Below, in pieces: positions 35,045 to 43,583 of a stretch of DNA of 45,705 bases. The notes beneath the pieces are model-generated. The model was not told the origin of the DNA. It was given only the letters and a program-made list of their open reading frames with translations, and ran no database searches. The DNA is taken from assembly GCA_945787325.1 (NCBI GenBank), contig CALZHP010000012.1:1-45705 (forward strand). Reading direction: 5' to 3'. This DNA comes from an uncultured Desulfobulbaceae bacterium (lineage in GTDB: Bacteria; Desulfobacterota; Desulfobulbia; Desulfobulbales; BM004). How positions within the stretch are numbered: the stretch's first letter is position 1; the number at the start of each line of letters is the position of its first letter. The position numbers and the translations under genes are program-made.

Positions 35045-36376
35045 ATGAGCAATTCATCAAAAAACATTCAGATTTTTGTGGTTGACGACGAGACAGCAAT
35101 TCGGCAATCATTGGAGGGCGTCCTTTCCGACGAGGATTACAAGGTTTCTTCTTTCCCGGATGCTCCCAGCTTTTTTAAAAAGTTGAAAAAAACAAAACCA
35201 TCAATGGTACTTCTGGATATTTGGCTGCCAGGTTCTGATGGTATTGCTGTATTAGCACAATTACGTAAAACACACCCTGAAATTCCCGTTATTATGATGA
35301 GTGGACATGCAGGTATTCAATCAGCTGTAAATGCCATAAAACTTGGTGCTGCTGATTTTCTTGAAAAACCATTGGACCTTGATGTGCTTGTTGGGAAAAT
35401 ATCCGAGATTCTGACGAGCTATAAAATGATGAAGGAGCCTCTTGTACCTGAAGCAAGAGCTGAAGAATCACAGGATAATACAGACGTTCTTCCCGGATCA
35501 GCCGAGTTGGTTGAAAGCAAACTGCAGCAGCTTACTTTACGTGGCAATGTTGTATTGAACGGTACCGGGCTGCTGAGCGGGCGTAAGACCGGGATAATCG
35601 TCAATCCGCTTGAGCCGAACTCCGGTATAGTTTTTCAGGCACTAGACGGTACTACTGTACCTGGTCATATCTCTGCCCTCGAAAATCTTAAAGGATCCAA
35701 TGCGGGACAGGCTTTTACCGCAAACTCAACAGTACTTGTACACAATAATCATTACATACGCACCGTTGAACACCTTATGGCTTCACTCAGCATGGCTGGT
35801 ATCTCAAATGTACTAATTACTGCAGACGAAGAAATTCCCAATATTGACGGCTCAGCGACTGATTTCTGCACTTTGATAAATGATGCAGGAGTTGCCGAAC
35901 AGGAAGTGCCGCGTCAGGAAATTGTAATCCACAAGCTTATACAGGTAGGGATTGAAGACCCGGATGAAAAATACCTCTATATCGAACCATATGACGGTTT
36001 TGAAGTGAGCATGCGGATCAATTATCCAGCGCCCATTTTTGAACAGCAATATACTTTTAATGCCGAAAAGAATTCATTTGAAAAGGAAATAGCTCCTGCA
36101 AGATCTTTCAATACCTTTGAAAATATAGATATGGCGCAGAAAATGGGTAAGGTCGGCAGTGGTTATCTTAATTCCCATATCATTATACATGATGGCAAGG
36201 TAATCAATACCGAGCTCCGTTATCCTGATGAATTTGTACGCCACAAAATTCTGGATCTTATCGGCGACCTGTACCTGGTTGGCTATCCATTACGCGGTCG
36301 TGTTGTAGCAAACATGGTTTCGCATGGATACAACCAGGCGTTGGCCCAGAAAATTCATCTTGCCATGTCGTCCTGA
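35045..36376 (+). CDS. Receiver domain fused to LpxC (UDP-3-O-acyl-N-acetylglucosamine deacetylase)
   Basis: One unbroken 443-residue protein. Residues 7-125 are a receiver of NtrC/NtrX type: D14-D15, phosphoacceptor D58 (LLDIWLPG), S86 (MMSGHAG), K108 (EKPL). A ~35-residue linker follows. Residues 160-443 are a whole LpxC: TGLLSGRKTG, catalytic E242 with zinc ligand H243 (TVEHLMASL), EIPNIDGSA, zinc ligands H400 and D404 (FVRHKILDLIGDL), and H427 (SHG), with the same 27-residue H400-H427 spacing as E. coli H238-H265. LpxC commits UDP-acyl-GlcNAc to lipid A. Unusual: PARSF has Ser where Thr is usual, and GSGYLNSHI replaces GGSLDNAI. Deacetylation controlled by phosphorylation is inferred; a non-lipid-A substrate is possible. 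Confidence 0.88.
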   Translation: MSNSSKNIQIFVVDDETAIRQSLEGVLSDEDYKVSSFPDAPSFFKKLKKTKPSMVLLDIWLPGSDGIAVLAQLRKTHPEIPVIMMSGHAGIQSAVNAIKLGAADFLEKPLDLDVLVGKISEILTSYKMMKEPLVPEARAEESQDNTDVLPGSAELVESKLQQLTLRGNVVLNGTGLLSGRKTGIIVNPLEPNSGIVFQALDGTTVPGHISALENLKGSNAGQAFTANSTVLVHNNHYIRTVEHLMASLSMAGISNVLITADEEIPNIDGSATDFCTLINDAGVAEQEVPRQEIVIHKLIQVGIEDPDEKYLYIEPYDGFEVSMRINYPAPIFEQQYTFNAEKNSFEKEIAPARSFNTFENIDMAQKMGKVGSGYLNSHIIIHDGKVINTELRYPDEFVRHKILDLIGDLYLVGYPLRGRVVANMVSHGYNQALAQKIHLAMSS

Positions 36377-36638
36377 TACATTCAGAGAAGGCTCGTTTAA
36401 TAGAAACATGTACCATTTGTTCCTCGGTACTAATTGAACAGCAAGGTTTATTGGATTATCGCTTCTGGTTATCTTATTATTTCCCGCCTAAACACGATCT
36501 TTTTTTTTCAATAATAAAAATTGGCGGTTACATGTACCTCTATATTGATTTGTTGTTTAAATATGCATAGTTTTTAACATTCACAGTTAAATAACATACA
36601 ATTGAAAAATCCTTTGAAAAGAAGCAAGGAGGTATACC

Positions 36639-37376
36639 ATGAAATATATAGTCACACTTTTATTAATTACAGTAGTTTCTTCTTCAGCCATTGCTGCAGG
36701 TAATAACGTATCCTATAAAGTTAACGGACAGCCTTATGAAGGATATTTCGTCATTCCTTCCAAAGTTGCTCCGTTGATACTGCTTATACATGATTGGGAC
36801 GGGCTGACCGATTATGAAATTAAGCGAGCAGACATGCTTGCGGAAATGGGGTATGCGGTTTTTGCTGCCGATTTATTCGGTGCAGGAGTTCGCCCCACAG
36901 AGGTAACGGATAAACGGCAGCATACTGGTGAACTTTATAAAGACCGTCAGAAAATGCGGGCCCTTATTAGTGGGGCTCTGGATACCGCTAAAACCAAGGG
37001 CTGCAATGTTAATAAAGTAGTGGTGATGGGATATTGTTTTGGAGGAGCGGCTGTGCTTGAATATGCCAGGTCCGGTGCGGATGTAAAAGGTTTTGTCACA
37101 TTTCACGGTGGTTTGAGTACCCCGGAAGGGCAGGATTATTCAAATACGAAAGGGAAATTATTGATTATGCACGGCACCGCTGACGTTAACATTACCATGG
37201 ATCAATTTGCTGGGCTTGCAGGTGAACTCGAAAAAAATGGGATAGATCATGAAATGATCACTTACGGCGGAGCGCCACATGCCTTTACTGTATTCGGTTC
37301 AAAACGTTATCGGGAAGATGCCGATAAGAAATCGTGGAAACGTTTTACAAATTTTCTAACTGAAACTCTAAAATAA
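36639..37376 (+). CDS. Exported dienelactone hydrolase family protein
   Basis: A 245-residue alpha/beta-hydrolase with a signal peptide (1-20, ending AIAA). The catalytic triad is C133 (GYCFGG, Cys nucleophile as in dienelactone hydrolase), D182 (HGTADVN) and H214 (GAPHAF), all at family positions. DLH proteins are normally cytosolic, so export to the periplasm is notable. AAGGAGGT before the ATG gives a strong ribosome binding site. It is flanked by A+T-rich spacers of 262 and 48 bases, the second leading to the Trm5-like gene on the same strand. Substrate is unknown. Confidence 0.85.
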   Translation: MKYIVTLLLITVVSSSAIAAGNNVSYKVNGQPYEGYFVIPSKVAPLILLIHDWDGLTDYEIKRADMLAEMGYAVFAADLFGAGVRPTEVTDKRQHTGELYKDRQKMRALISGALDTAKTKGCNVNKVVVMGYCFGGAAVLEYARSGADVKGFVTFHGGLSTPEGQDYSNTKGKLLIMHGTADVNITMDQFAGLAGELEKNGIDHEMITYGGAPHAFTVFGSKRYREDADKKSWKRFTNFLTETLK

Positions 37377-37424
37377 AATTTTATCCTTAACAGTAACATA
37401 TATAATTTTTCAGTTTATTTACTA

Positions 37425-38249
37425 ATGAAACTTAAAGAAGCGTTGAGGAATGATTTGACAGAAGAGGAGCTTCAGCATCTTATTGGCTCATTTGATGTCG
37501 TCGGAGACATTGCAATAATAATTATCCCACCTGAACTGGAAGCAAAAGAGGGTATTATTGGTGATGCTATTATCAATATTCAAAAAAACGTTAAGGTGGC
37601 AGCAAAGCGTAATGGTATTGTCAGCGGAGAGTTCAGGACAATTCCTTTAAAAATAATAGCCGGAGAAAACAGAAAAGAAACGATTCACAAAGAACATGGG
37701 GTGCGGTTTTTTCTGAATCCGGAAAAAGTATATTTTTCAGTAAGGAGCAATAATGAAAGAAAAAGGGTGGCAAATCTTGCCAGGCCTGGTGAAGAAGTTT
37801 TAGTTATGTTTTCAGGCATCGGTGCGTTCCCGCTTGTCATAGCAAAACTCAGTCAAGCCAATGAGATAACTGGAATAGAGAAGAATAAAATTGCTCATGA
37901 GTATGCATTGCAGAATCTTGCCGCTAACAGGAAAATAAACAATGTCAAGTTGCTTGAAGGGGATGTGAAAGATGTATTGCCAACATTTGATACAATGTTT
38001 GACAGGGTGATAATGCCTTTGCCTAAAACAGGTGAATTATTTATTGATATAGCGCTGGTAAAGCTGAAAAAAGGCGGCTGGCTTCATTTTTATGATTTTC
38101 AACAGGAAGGTAGTTTTGATGATTCGGTTGAAAAAGTAAGAACTGCCTGCCAGAGACAAAATCGTGAGTTAATCGAATCTGAATCTATTGTCTGCGGTCA
38201 TCCCAGTCCAAGGGTTTATAGAATTTGTGTAGACGCAAAAATTAGGTAA
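37425..38249 (+). CDS. Trm5-like (Met-10+) class I SAM methyltransferase, archaeal type
   Basis: The 274-residue protein looks like an archaeal Trm5: the D2 domain (about 20-100) has SFDVVGDIAIIIIP, NIQKNVKVAAKRNGIVSGEFR and ETIHKEHGVRFFLNPEKVYFS, then the catalytic-domain start SVRSNNERKRVANL (105-118), SAM motif MFSGIGAFPLVIAK (128-141), acidic E152, and DRVIMPLPK (193-201). Archaeal Trm5 makes m1G37 in tRNA. Here the expected MNLP reads MPLP, so Asn is replaced by Pro. Bacteria use the unrelated TrmD for this step, so the gene suggests transfer from archaea and perhaps another target, such as wybutosine-type modification. Confidence 0.8.
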   Translation: MKLKEALRNDLTEEELQHLIGSFDVVGDIAIIIIPPELEAKEGIIGDAIINIQKNVKVAAKRNGIVSGEFRTIPLKIIAGENRKETIHKEHGVRFFLNPEKVYFSVRSNNERKRVANLARPGEEVLVMFSGIGAFPLVIAKLSQANEITGIEKNKIAHEYALQNLAANRKINNVKLLEGDVKDVLPTFDTMFDRVIMPLPKTGELFIDIALVKLKKGGWLHFYDFQQEGSFDDSVEKVRTACQRQNRELIESESIVCGHPSPRVYRICVDAKIR

Positions 38250-38253
38250 ATAA

Positions 38254-38281
38254 TCGAGGGGAATTTTTAATATCACCTCGA
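38254..38281. terminator. Weak hairpin between convergent genes
   Basis: TCGAGGGGA (38254-38262) and TCACCTCGA (38273-38281) pair with one mismatch. It lies between the convergent Trm5-like and Fe-alcohol dehydrogenase genes, but no T-run follows. Confidence 0.3.
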
Positions 38282-38390
38282 GAAATATCAGGGCTAGACA
38301 AGGAGTATCGCAATCTAACTTTATAGAAAATACAGAATATACTGAAGTACAATTCCCAAGTATATTGAGGCATGTCGGTTTTAATTAAGT

Positions 38391-39554
38391 TTATTTACAA
38401 AGGGCAAGAATCTCTTCAATAGTTTGCGCATCATATTTGCGCATGCGCCATATTTTACCAAGCTCGACAGCGTTTTCTGCAATTTTCTGTATGTCCTTCT
38501 CCGGTATATCTGCCTCACTTAGAGATGTTGGACTGTTTATCTTCTGAAACCATTTCTCAAGGTGTGCAATACCGGCTGCCGCTTTTTCAGAATCACTGCC
38601 GGTTACTATATGAAAAACACGCTCTGCGAATTGTACAAACTTGGTAGGGTCTGTTTGCATTTTCCACTTCATCCAGCCGGGAATAACCACGGAAAGTCCT
38701 GCACCATGTGCAATATCATAAAATGCACTTAAAGAGTGTTCGATCATATGCATGGGAAAACCAACTTTACCGAGCCCTGCACCGGTCAGGCCGTTTAAGG
38801 CCAGAGTTGCAGACCACATAAGATTGGCGCGCCCCTGATAATCATTTGGATTTTTTAGGGCCTGGTCGCAGCTTTCCATGGCATTTATGACAAGGCCTTC
38901 CATAAAACGGTCCTGGACAGGTGTATGGCTATCTTCAGTGGTAAAGTAATATTCCAGCACATGGGCAATAGCGTCTACCGCTCCGTAGGAAGTATAATCA
39001 GGTGGTACGGTATATGTCACAGTCGGGTCCAGGATGGATACCATGGGATACAATAACTTGTTTGCAAAACCGAATTTCTGTTTTTTCTCTTCATTGGTGA
39101 TTACCATGCCGCTGTTCATTTCAGAACCGGAAGCAGCAAGAGTTAACACGCAGGTGAGGGGCAAGGCTTTTTTCACGCTTTTTTTCCCTATAAAAAACTT
39201 CCAGACATCGTGTTCGGCACAGGCACCGGCAGAAATTGCCTTGGCGCTGTCAACAACACTGCCGCCACCCACGGCTACAATAACTTCCACCTTATTGTTC
39301 TTGGCCAGCTGAATGCCTTCATGAACATGATTCAATACAGGATTAGACCTGACACCGCTGTGTTCTATAACAGCGAGTCCAGAAGCTTTCAGCGATTGCT
39401 GAACCTGATCATACACTCCGCTTTTTCTGGAGCTATTTTTTCCAGAGACCAACAAAGCTTTATTCCCAAAAGCAGCAGTTTCTTCACCGATGTGCTTAAT
39501 AGTATTTGTGCCGAAAATTATTTTGGTGGGATTCTGGAAAACAAAGTTCTGCAT
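38391..39554 (-). CDS. Iron-containing alcohol dehydrogenase (butanol dehydrogenase type)
   Basis: A 387-residue group III dehydrogenase: the NAD(P) loop VAVGGGSVVDSAKA (93-106), then metal ligands D194 and H198 (GAVDAIAHVLE), H269 (PMHMIEHSLS) and H283 (IAHGAGLS). The spacing of the last pair (14) fits YqhD/BdhA-type enzymes, which reduce aldehydes with NAD(P)H using Fe2+ or Zn2+. The length is standard. It is a single gene on the minus strand. It may remove aldehydes or produce alcohol in fermentation; substrate not readable. Confidence 0.88.
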   Translation of the reverse strand: MQNFVFQNPTKIIFGTNTIKHIGEETAAFGNKALLVSGKNSSRKSGVYDQVQQSLKASGLAVIEHSGVRSNPVLNHVHEGIQLAKNNKVEVIVAVGGGSVVDSAKAISAGACAEHDVWKFFIGKKSVKKALPLTCVLTLAASGSEMNSGMVITNEEKKQKFGFANKLLYPMVSILDPTVTYTVPPDYTSYGAVDAIAHVLEYYFTTEDSHTPVQDRFMEGLVINAMESCDQALKNPNDYQGRANLMWSATLALNGLTGAGLGKVGFPMHMIEHSLSAFYDIAHGAGLSVVIPGWMKWKMQTDPTKFVQFAERVFHIVTGSDSEKAAAGIAHLEKWFQKINSPTSLSEADIPEKDIQKIAENAVELGKIWRMRKYDAQTIEEILALCK

Positions 39555-39621
39555 CAGGATTCTCCTTGAGAAATATTGAGGAAAAATTGAACCTTAGGAT
39601 CTAATTTATAGCCACTGTATA

Positions 39622-40491
39622 TTATTTTGATTTTTTCAAATTCTCAAAAGCATTTGTAAGATGAACAAAATCATCAACTGTTAATTTTTCACCTCGTATC
39701 TGAGGGGAAATGCCATGTTGTGCTAATACTTCTGCAATATCACTTTTGGACAAGTTATACAGATTCGCTGATGAAATAGAATTGATAAGTGTTTTGCGGC
39801 GCTGCTGAAAGGCTGCATTTACAATTCGGTTTAAGCTTATCCTGTCAAAAGGAGGTAAAGCTTTAACATGGTCAGGAACAGGCTGAAATGAAATTTGTAT
39901 GACCCACGAATCTACCTTGGGACAGGGATGAAAATTACCCGGTGCAACTTCCATTAGCGGTTTAATGAACGCAGCGGATCCCAGCAGGACGGTTAAAATT
40001 CCATATTCCTTTGTGCCGGCACTTGCCGTGAGTCTCTTGCCAACTTCTTTCTGGACCATTAAAACTGCCCAGTCAATCAATTCATGGTTTTCAAGCAGTT
40101 TGAACATGAAAGGATTTGAAATAGAATAGGGCAGGTTTGCAATTATCTTGATGCGGCCGCCGCAATTATTGGCAAGCTCATTAAAATCAGCTTTCAGAAT
40201 GTCCTGGTGGACCAGGTTAACGTTATCCGGCAAATCTGATTCTTCTTCATGCCACCTGATTATACCTGAATCAACTTCTAGACCGGTTACACTCTTTGCT
40301 CGATTAGCCAGTGGCTTGGTCAGCGCACCAAGACCAACACCCACTTCAATTACTGAATCTTCAGGAGTGACACCGGAAAGGTCAACAATTCTGTCAGCTA
40401 TATGCTGGTGGACAAGAAAGTTCTGCCCAAAACGTTTTTTTGGGGAAAGACGATGTTTCTTGAGTGTTTTTTTAATGTCATTGCGGGGCAT
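39622..40491 (-). CDS. rsmA: 16S rRNA dimethyladenosine transferase
   Basis: The 289-residue KsgA/RsmA dimethylates A1518 and A1519 of 16S rRNA as a late 30S check. Visible are the start KKRFGQNFL (18-26), the SAM motif VIEVGVGLGALTKPL (about 48-62), the NLPYSISNPFMFKL catalytic motif (about 119-132), FHPCPKVDSWV (about 186-196) and the C-terminal helical domain with FQQRRKTLINS. No oddities. It lies downstream of the DUF2062 gene, separated from it by a terminator. Confidence 0.93.
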   Translation of the reverse strand: MPRNDIKKTLKKHRLSPKKRFGQNFLVHQHIADRIVDLSGVTPEDSVIEVGVGLGALTKPLANRAKSVTGLEVDSGIIRWHEEESDLPDNVNLVHQDILKADFNELANNCGGRIKIIANLPYSISNPFMFKLLENHELIDWAVLMVQKEVGKRLTASAGTKEYGILTVLLGSAAFIKPLMEVAPGNFHPCPKVDSWVIQISFQPVPDHVKALPPFDRISLNRIVNAAFQQRRKTLINSISSANLYNLSKSDIAEVLAQHGISPQIRGEKLTVDDFVHLTNAFENLKKSK

Positions 40492-40520
40492 AGGATTATA
40501 ACGTACATCAAATTAAAACT

Positions 40521-40560
40521 AGCCCAAATATTTCATGAGTAATTTTGAAATATTCGGGCT
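40521..40560 (-). terminator. Rho-independent terminator of the tsaD-DUF2062 unit
   Basis: AGCCCAAATATTTCA (40521-40535) and TGAAATATTCGGGCT (40546-40560) pair over 15 positions with one mismatch. On the minus strand it follows the DUF2062 stop by about 20 bases and is followed by AGTTTTAATTT. Confidence 0.7.
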
Positions 40561-40581
40561 GATCGGAAAACTCACCAACTA

Positions 40582-41100
40582 TTAACTGTTTCGTCTAAGT
40601 TCCTTTTTTTGCAACCTTTTATTTCTCAACGTATTAAAGTATTGCCAGGAGAGTATATAACTCACAAAAGTAAACGGCAGGGCCAGGATAAAGCCACCCA
40701 CTAAAAGAATAGTAAGTGTATCGATCCCCAGGTGAAATAGAGATATAATTGATTCTTTAAAAGCAGCATCGGTAGTAATGAATTCTACTACAGCGTTAAC
40801 TCTGTCCCACGACATATCACTTCCAGTCAGCCAAGTGCCGATTTTCCAGGAGAAATAATATTGAAAAAAGAAAGTTAAAGGGTTGCTTACAGCGACTGAA
40901 GCTAGAAGGGCTGCTATTTTACTCCCCCGGAGAAAAATGGAAAAAGTAAGAACTAAAAAAGTATGGAGAGGTATGGTCGGAGTAATTCCGATAAATACCC
41001 CTATAGCTACTCCTTTGGCCACAAAATGAGGGTTTCCCTTCAGGCGTAGAAAGCGAAGGTAATAGTACCTGAAAGTACGTTTAAGGAACATCTTTTTCAT
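40582..41100 (-). CDS. DUF2062 domain membrane protein
   Basis: A 172-residue inner membrane protein with hydrophobic segments at about 28-55, 58-85 and 125-155. The signature is GNPHFVAKGVAIGVFIGITPT (17-37) and AVSNPLTFFFQYYFSWKIG (70-88), the DUF2062 pattern. Members are of unsettled function and often sit beside cell-envelope genes. It begins 11 bases after the tsaD stop, so the two are cotranscribed. The cytoplasmic start and end are rich in Lys and Arg. Confidence 0.78.
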   Translation of the reverse strand: MKKMFLKRTFRYYYLRFLRLKGNPHFVAKGVAIGVFIGITPTIPLHTFLVLTFSIFLRGSKIAALLASVAVSNPLTFFFQYYFSWKIGTWLTGSDMSWDRVNAVVEFITTDAAFKESIISLFHLGIDTLTILLVGGFILALPFTFVSYILSWQYFNTLRNKRLQKKELRRNS

Positions 41101-41111
41101 AATGTTCTGGC

Positions 41112-42125
41112 TTATGTTAGATTAGCAACGTCCATTCGTGAATAGACGTCGAGATCGTAAGTGTCTCTTTTACCGCTCTTGAATAGGTGATATCCCGCCA
41201 ACGCGATCATTGCGGCATTATCGGTGCAATGTTCCATAGAGGGCAAATATGTAAAAATGTCTTCCTCTTCACCGCGGCTTTTCATGAGAGAACGTAATCG
41301 TGGATTGGAGGCTACACCGCCAGCAAGAACAATATTTGAAATATTATACATTTTGGCAGCAAGCAGTGATTTCTCAACCAGGACTTCAACAACAGCTTCC
41401 TGGAAAGAAGCGCAGATATCTGGCAGTTTGAGATCTTCACCTTTTGTTTTTTTCTGATTCACGTAATTGGCAACGGCTGTTTTAAGGCCACTGAAACTAA
41501 AATCAAACGACTCAGGCTCAAGCCAGGCCCTTGGAAATGAAATAGCATTCGGGTCTCCCTGAGCGGAAACTTCGCTGATGATAGGACCACCTGGATATCC
41601 GAGTCCCAACAGCTTGGCGACTTTGTCAAACGCCTCTCCTGCAGCATCATCGCGTGTTCTTCCCAGCAACTGGTATTGCAATTGATCCTTAACAAGAAAT
41701 ATACTGGAGTGCCCGCCTGATGCGGCCAGTGATATATATGGGAAAGTCGGCTTTCTGTCGGACAGGAATATCGAAAGAAGATGACCTGCCATATGGTCGA
41801 CGCCAACATATGGGATTTTACGGACCATTGATATCGCTTTTGCAAAAGAATATCCCACTAGGAGGCATCCGACAAGCCCTGGCCCCCTGGTAACTGCAAG
41901 ACAGTCTATGTCGTCAAGCGTTACATCAGCCATGGTGAGAGCTTTTTTTACCACAGGGTAAATGGCCTCCATATGGTGTCGGGATGCAAGTTCGGGAACA
42001 ACGCCCCCATACTTGCTGTGGATTTCTATCTGAGAGTTAACAACACTGGACAAAAGTTCGGTATCATCTCTTAAAACAGCTGCCGCAGTCTCATCACAGG
42101 AGCTTTCAATTCCGAGAATAAGCAT
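41112..42125 (-). CDS. tsaD: tRNA threonylcarbamoyladenosine transferase TsaD
   Basis: The 337-residue ASKHA-fold protein carries out the last step of t6A37 synthesis with TsaB and TsaE. Landmarks: LGIESSCDETAAAVL (4-18), GGVVPELASRHH (40-51), metal-binding HMAGH (H111, H115), SGGHSS, and the late TDNAAMIALAG. All ligands are visible. Its start is 72 bases after pheA ends; with the DUF2062 gene it forms a short transcription unit closed by the terminator at 40521-40560. Confidence 0.95.
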   Translation of the reverse strand: MLILGIESSCDETAAAVLRDDTELLSSVVNSQIEIHSKYGGVVPELASRHHMEAIYPVVKKALTMADVTLDDIDCLAVTRGPGLVGCLLVGYSFAKAISMVRKIPYVGVDHMAGHLLSIFLSDRKPTFPYISLAASGGHSSIFLVKDQLQYQLLGRTRDDAAGEAFDKVAKLLGLGYPGGPIISEVSAQGDPNAISFPRAWLEPESFDFSFSGLKTAVANYVNQKKTKGEDLKLPDICASFQEAVVEVLVEKSLLAAKMYNISNIVLAGGVASNPRLRSLMKSRGEEEDIFTYLPSMEHCTDNAAMIALAGYHLFKSGKRDTYDLDVYSRMDVANLT

Positions 42126-42198
42126 GATTATCTATTACTCGTTAATATTAACTGTGTGCGGCAAATCCTATCTGCCAAAAAGAGTATTGAATGCTTTT

Positions 42199-43305
42199 TC
42201 AATTGGTGGAAGGGTCTTTGTCCAGGGGATAAGAGCCAAGTACTTCGAAGTAAGAACATATCTTCCTGACCTCTTCACAGCCTTCCTTGACGATTTTATC
42301 GTCGTAATGGCCCAACAGATCAATAAAGAATAGATATTCCCAATGCTTTCCTTTAATAGGTCTCGATTCTATTTTAGCAAGGTTGATATTTTTTGCAGAC
42401 AGGATGGTCAGTATTTCACTTAATGCACCGGGCCTATCCATCAACCCCAGAAGAAGTGATGTTTTGTCAAGTCCGCTTTTTGAAGGTGATCGACTGCCGA
42501 TTACCAGAAACCTTGTTGTGTTGCCGGAATAATCCTCAATACCTTTAACAACAACCTGCAGCTGATATGTTTTGATTGCCAGTTCACTGGCAATAGCGGC
42601 AACATCTTTGTCGTCGGCAGCCATTTTGGCGGCGGCACCGGTGCTGAACACTGGCAGAGTAGGAACTCCGGGGAGGTTTTTCTTGAGCCACTCCCTACAT
42701 TGCGCCAGGGGTTGTGAATGAGAGGCAACTGTTTTGATATCTTTAATATCACCAGACTGGTTTACAAGGTTGTGGCTTATTTCCAAGCGAACCTCACCGC
42801 AAATTTTAACCTTGTGTTTCATAAAAGAATCCAGAGTTGAAAACACAGCTCCTTCTATAGAATTTTCAACTGGAACAATCCCATATGTAGTACGCCCACG
42901 TTCAACCTCATTAAAAATGTCTTCAATGCTTTCCATTGGTCTGTAGTCTGCAGCATGTCCGAAATATTTTACTCCTGCCAGATGGGTAAAAGTTGCTTCC
43001 GGTCCCAGGTAAGTAACTTCTACTTTTTTTTGAGAAAGGCGGCAGGTTGTTATGATTTCATGAAAAATGCTGAGAAGAGGTTGCTCCGGGAATTCATCAT
43101 CGTTATAACTTATAAGTCTTTCATAAATCTGGCGTTCTCTGAGAGGATCCCACTTTGCTCTTTTTTCTTTTGATTTCAGGTTGCCAATCTCCTTTGCGCA
43201 ATACAGTCTTTCCTTCAAGAGCTCGAGGAAATTATTGTCAATCGCGTCGATCCGATCTCTGATATCTGTTAACGTAGTTTCTTTTTTCTTACGAGTCATG
43301 GTCAT
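42199..43305 (-). CDS. pheA: Chorismate mutase / prephenate dehydratase (P-protein)
   Basis: The 368-residue bifunctional enzyme makes phenylpyruvate for phenylalanine. An AroQ-type chorismate mutase (about 10-95; IRDRIDAIDNNFLELLKERL) is followed by the dehydratase domain (about 97-275; VTYLGPEATFTHLA, PVENSIEGAV, the late NTTRFLVIG) and a C-terminal ACT domain (about 283-358; GALSEILTIL, ESRPIKGKHWEYLFFIDLLG) for phenylalanine feedback. ESRP is the known phenylalanine-binding motif. Two Mets open the frame; the first is used here. It stands next to tsaD on the same strand. Confidence 0.93.
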   Translation of the reverse strand: MTMTRKKKETTLTDIRDRIDAIDNNFLELLKERLYCAKEIGNLKSKEKRAKWDPLRERQIYERLISYNDDEFPEQPLLSIFHEIITTCRLSQKKVEVTYLGPEATFTHLAGVKYFGHAADYRPMESIEDIFNEVERGRTTYGIVPVENSIEGAVFSTLDSFMKHKVKICGEVRLEISHNLVNQSGDIKDIKTVASHSQPLAQCREWLKKNLPGVPTLPVFSTGAAAKMAADDKDVAAIASELAIKTYQLQVVVKGIEDYSGNTTRFLVIGSRSPSKSGLDKTSLLLGLMDRPGALSEILTILSAKNINLAKIESRPIKGKHWEYLFFIDLLGHYDDKIVKEGCEEVRKICSYFEVLGSYPLDKDPSTN

Positions 43306-43583
43306 TCCTGATTAATTACAATCATAGTTTTGTTCATTAATACAATCTTTTAATGTACCTATATATAACTGGAAACAAGGAAACTTAAAGCATCTCTTAA
43401 TATAAGAAAAGAAAAAAGGCTGGTAAAATTTAAAAAGGTTGCCTTGTCTTGGGAGTTATTGCTAAAATCCTCTCCTGATTTCGACCTGTGATGCCATATC
43501 AATATATTAAAGTAACTTCCCGATGAAAGTTCTCCAAAATAATTCTTAATTACATTATATTTAAGTAACAACCTGGAGGTGTA

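Noticed and set aside
43306-43583. Possible SAM or other riboswitch before the DUF39 gene
   Set aside because: No conserved aptamer core or terminator/antiterminator pair could be recognised in this A+T-rich leader.
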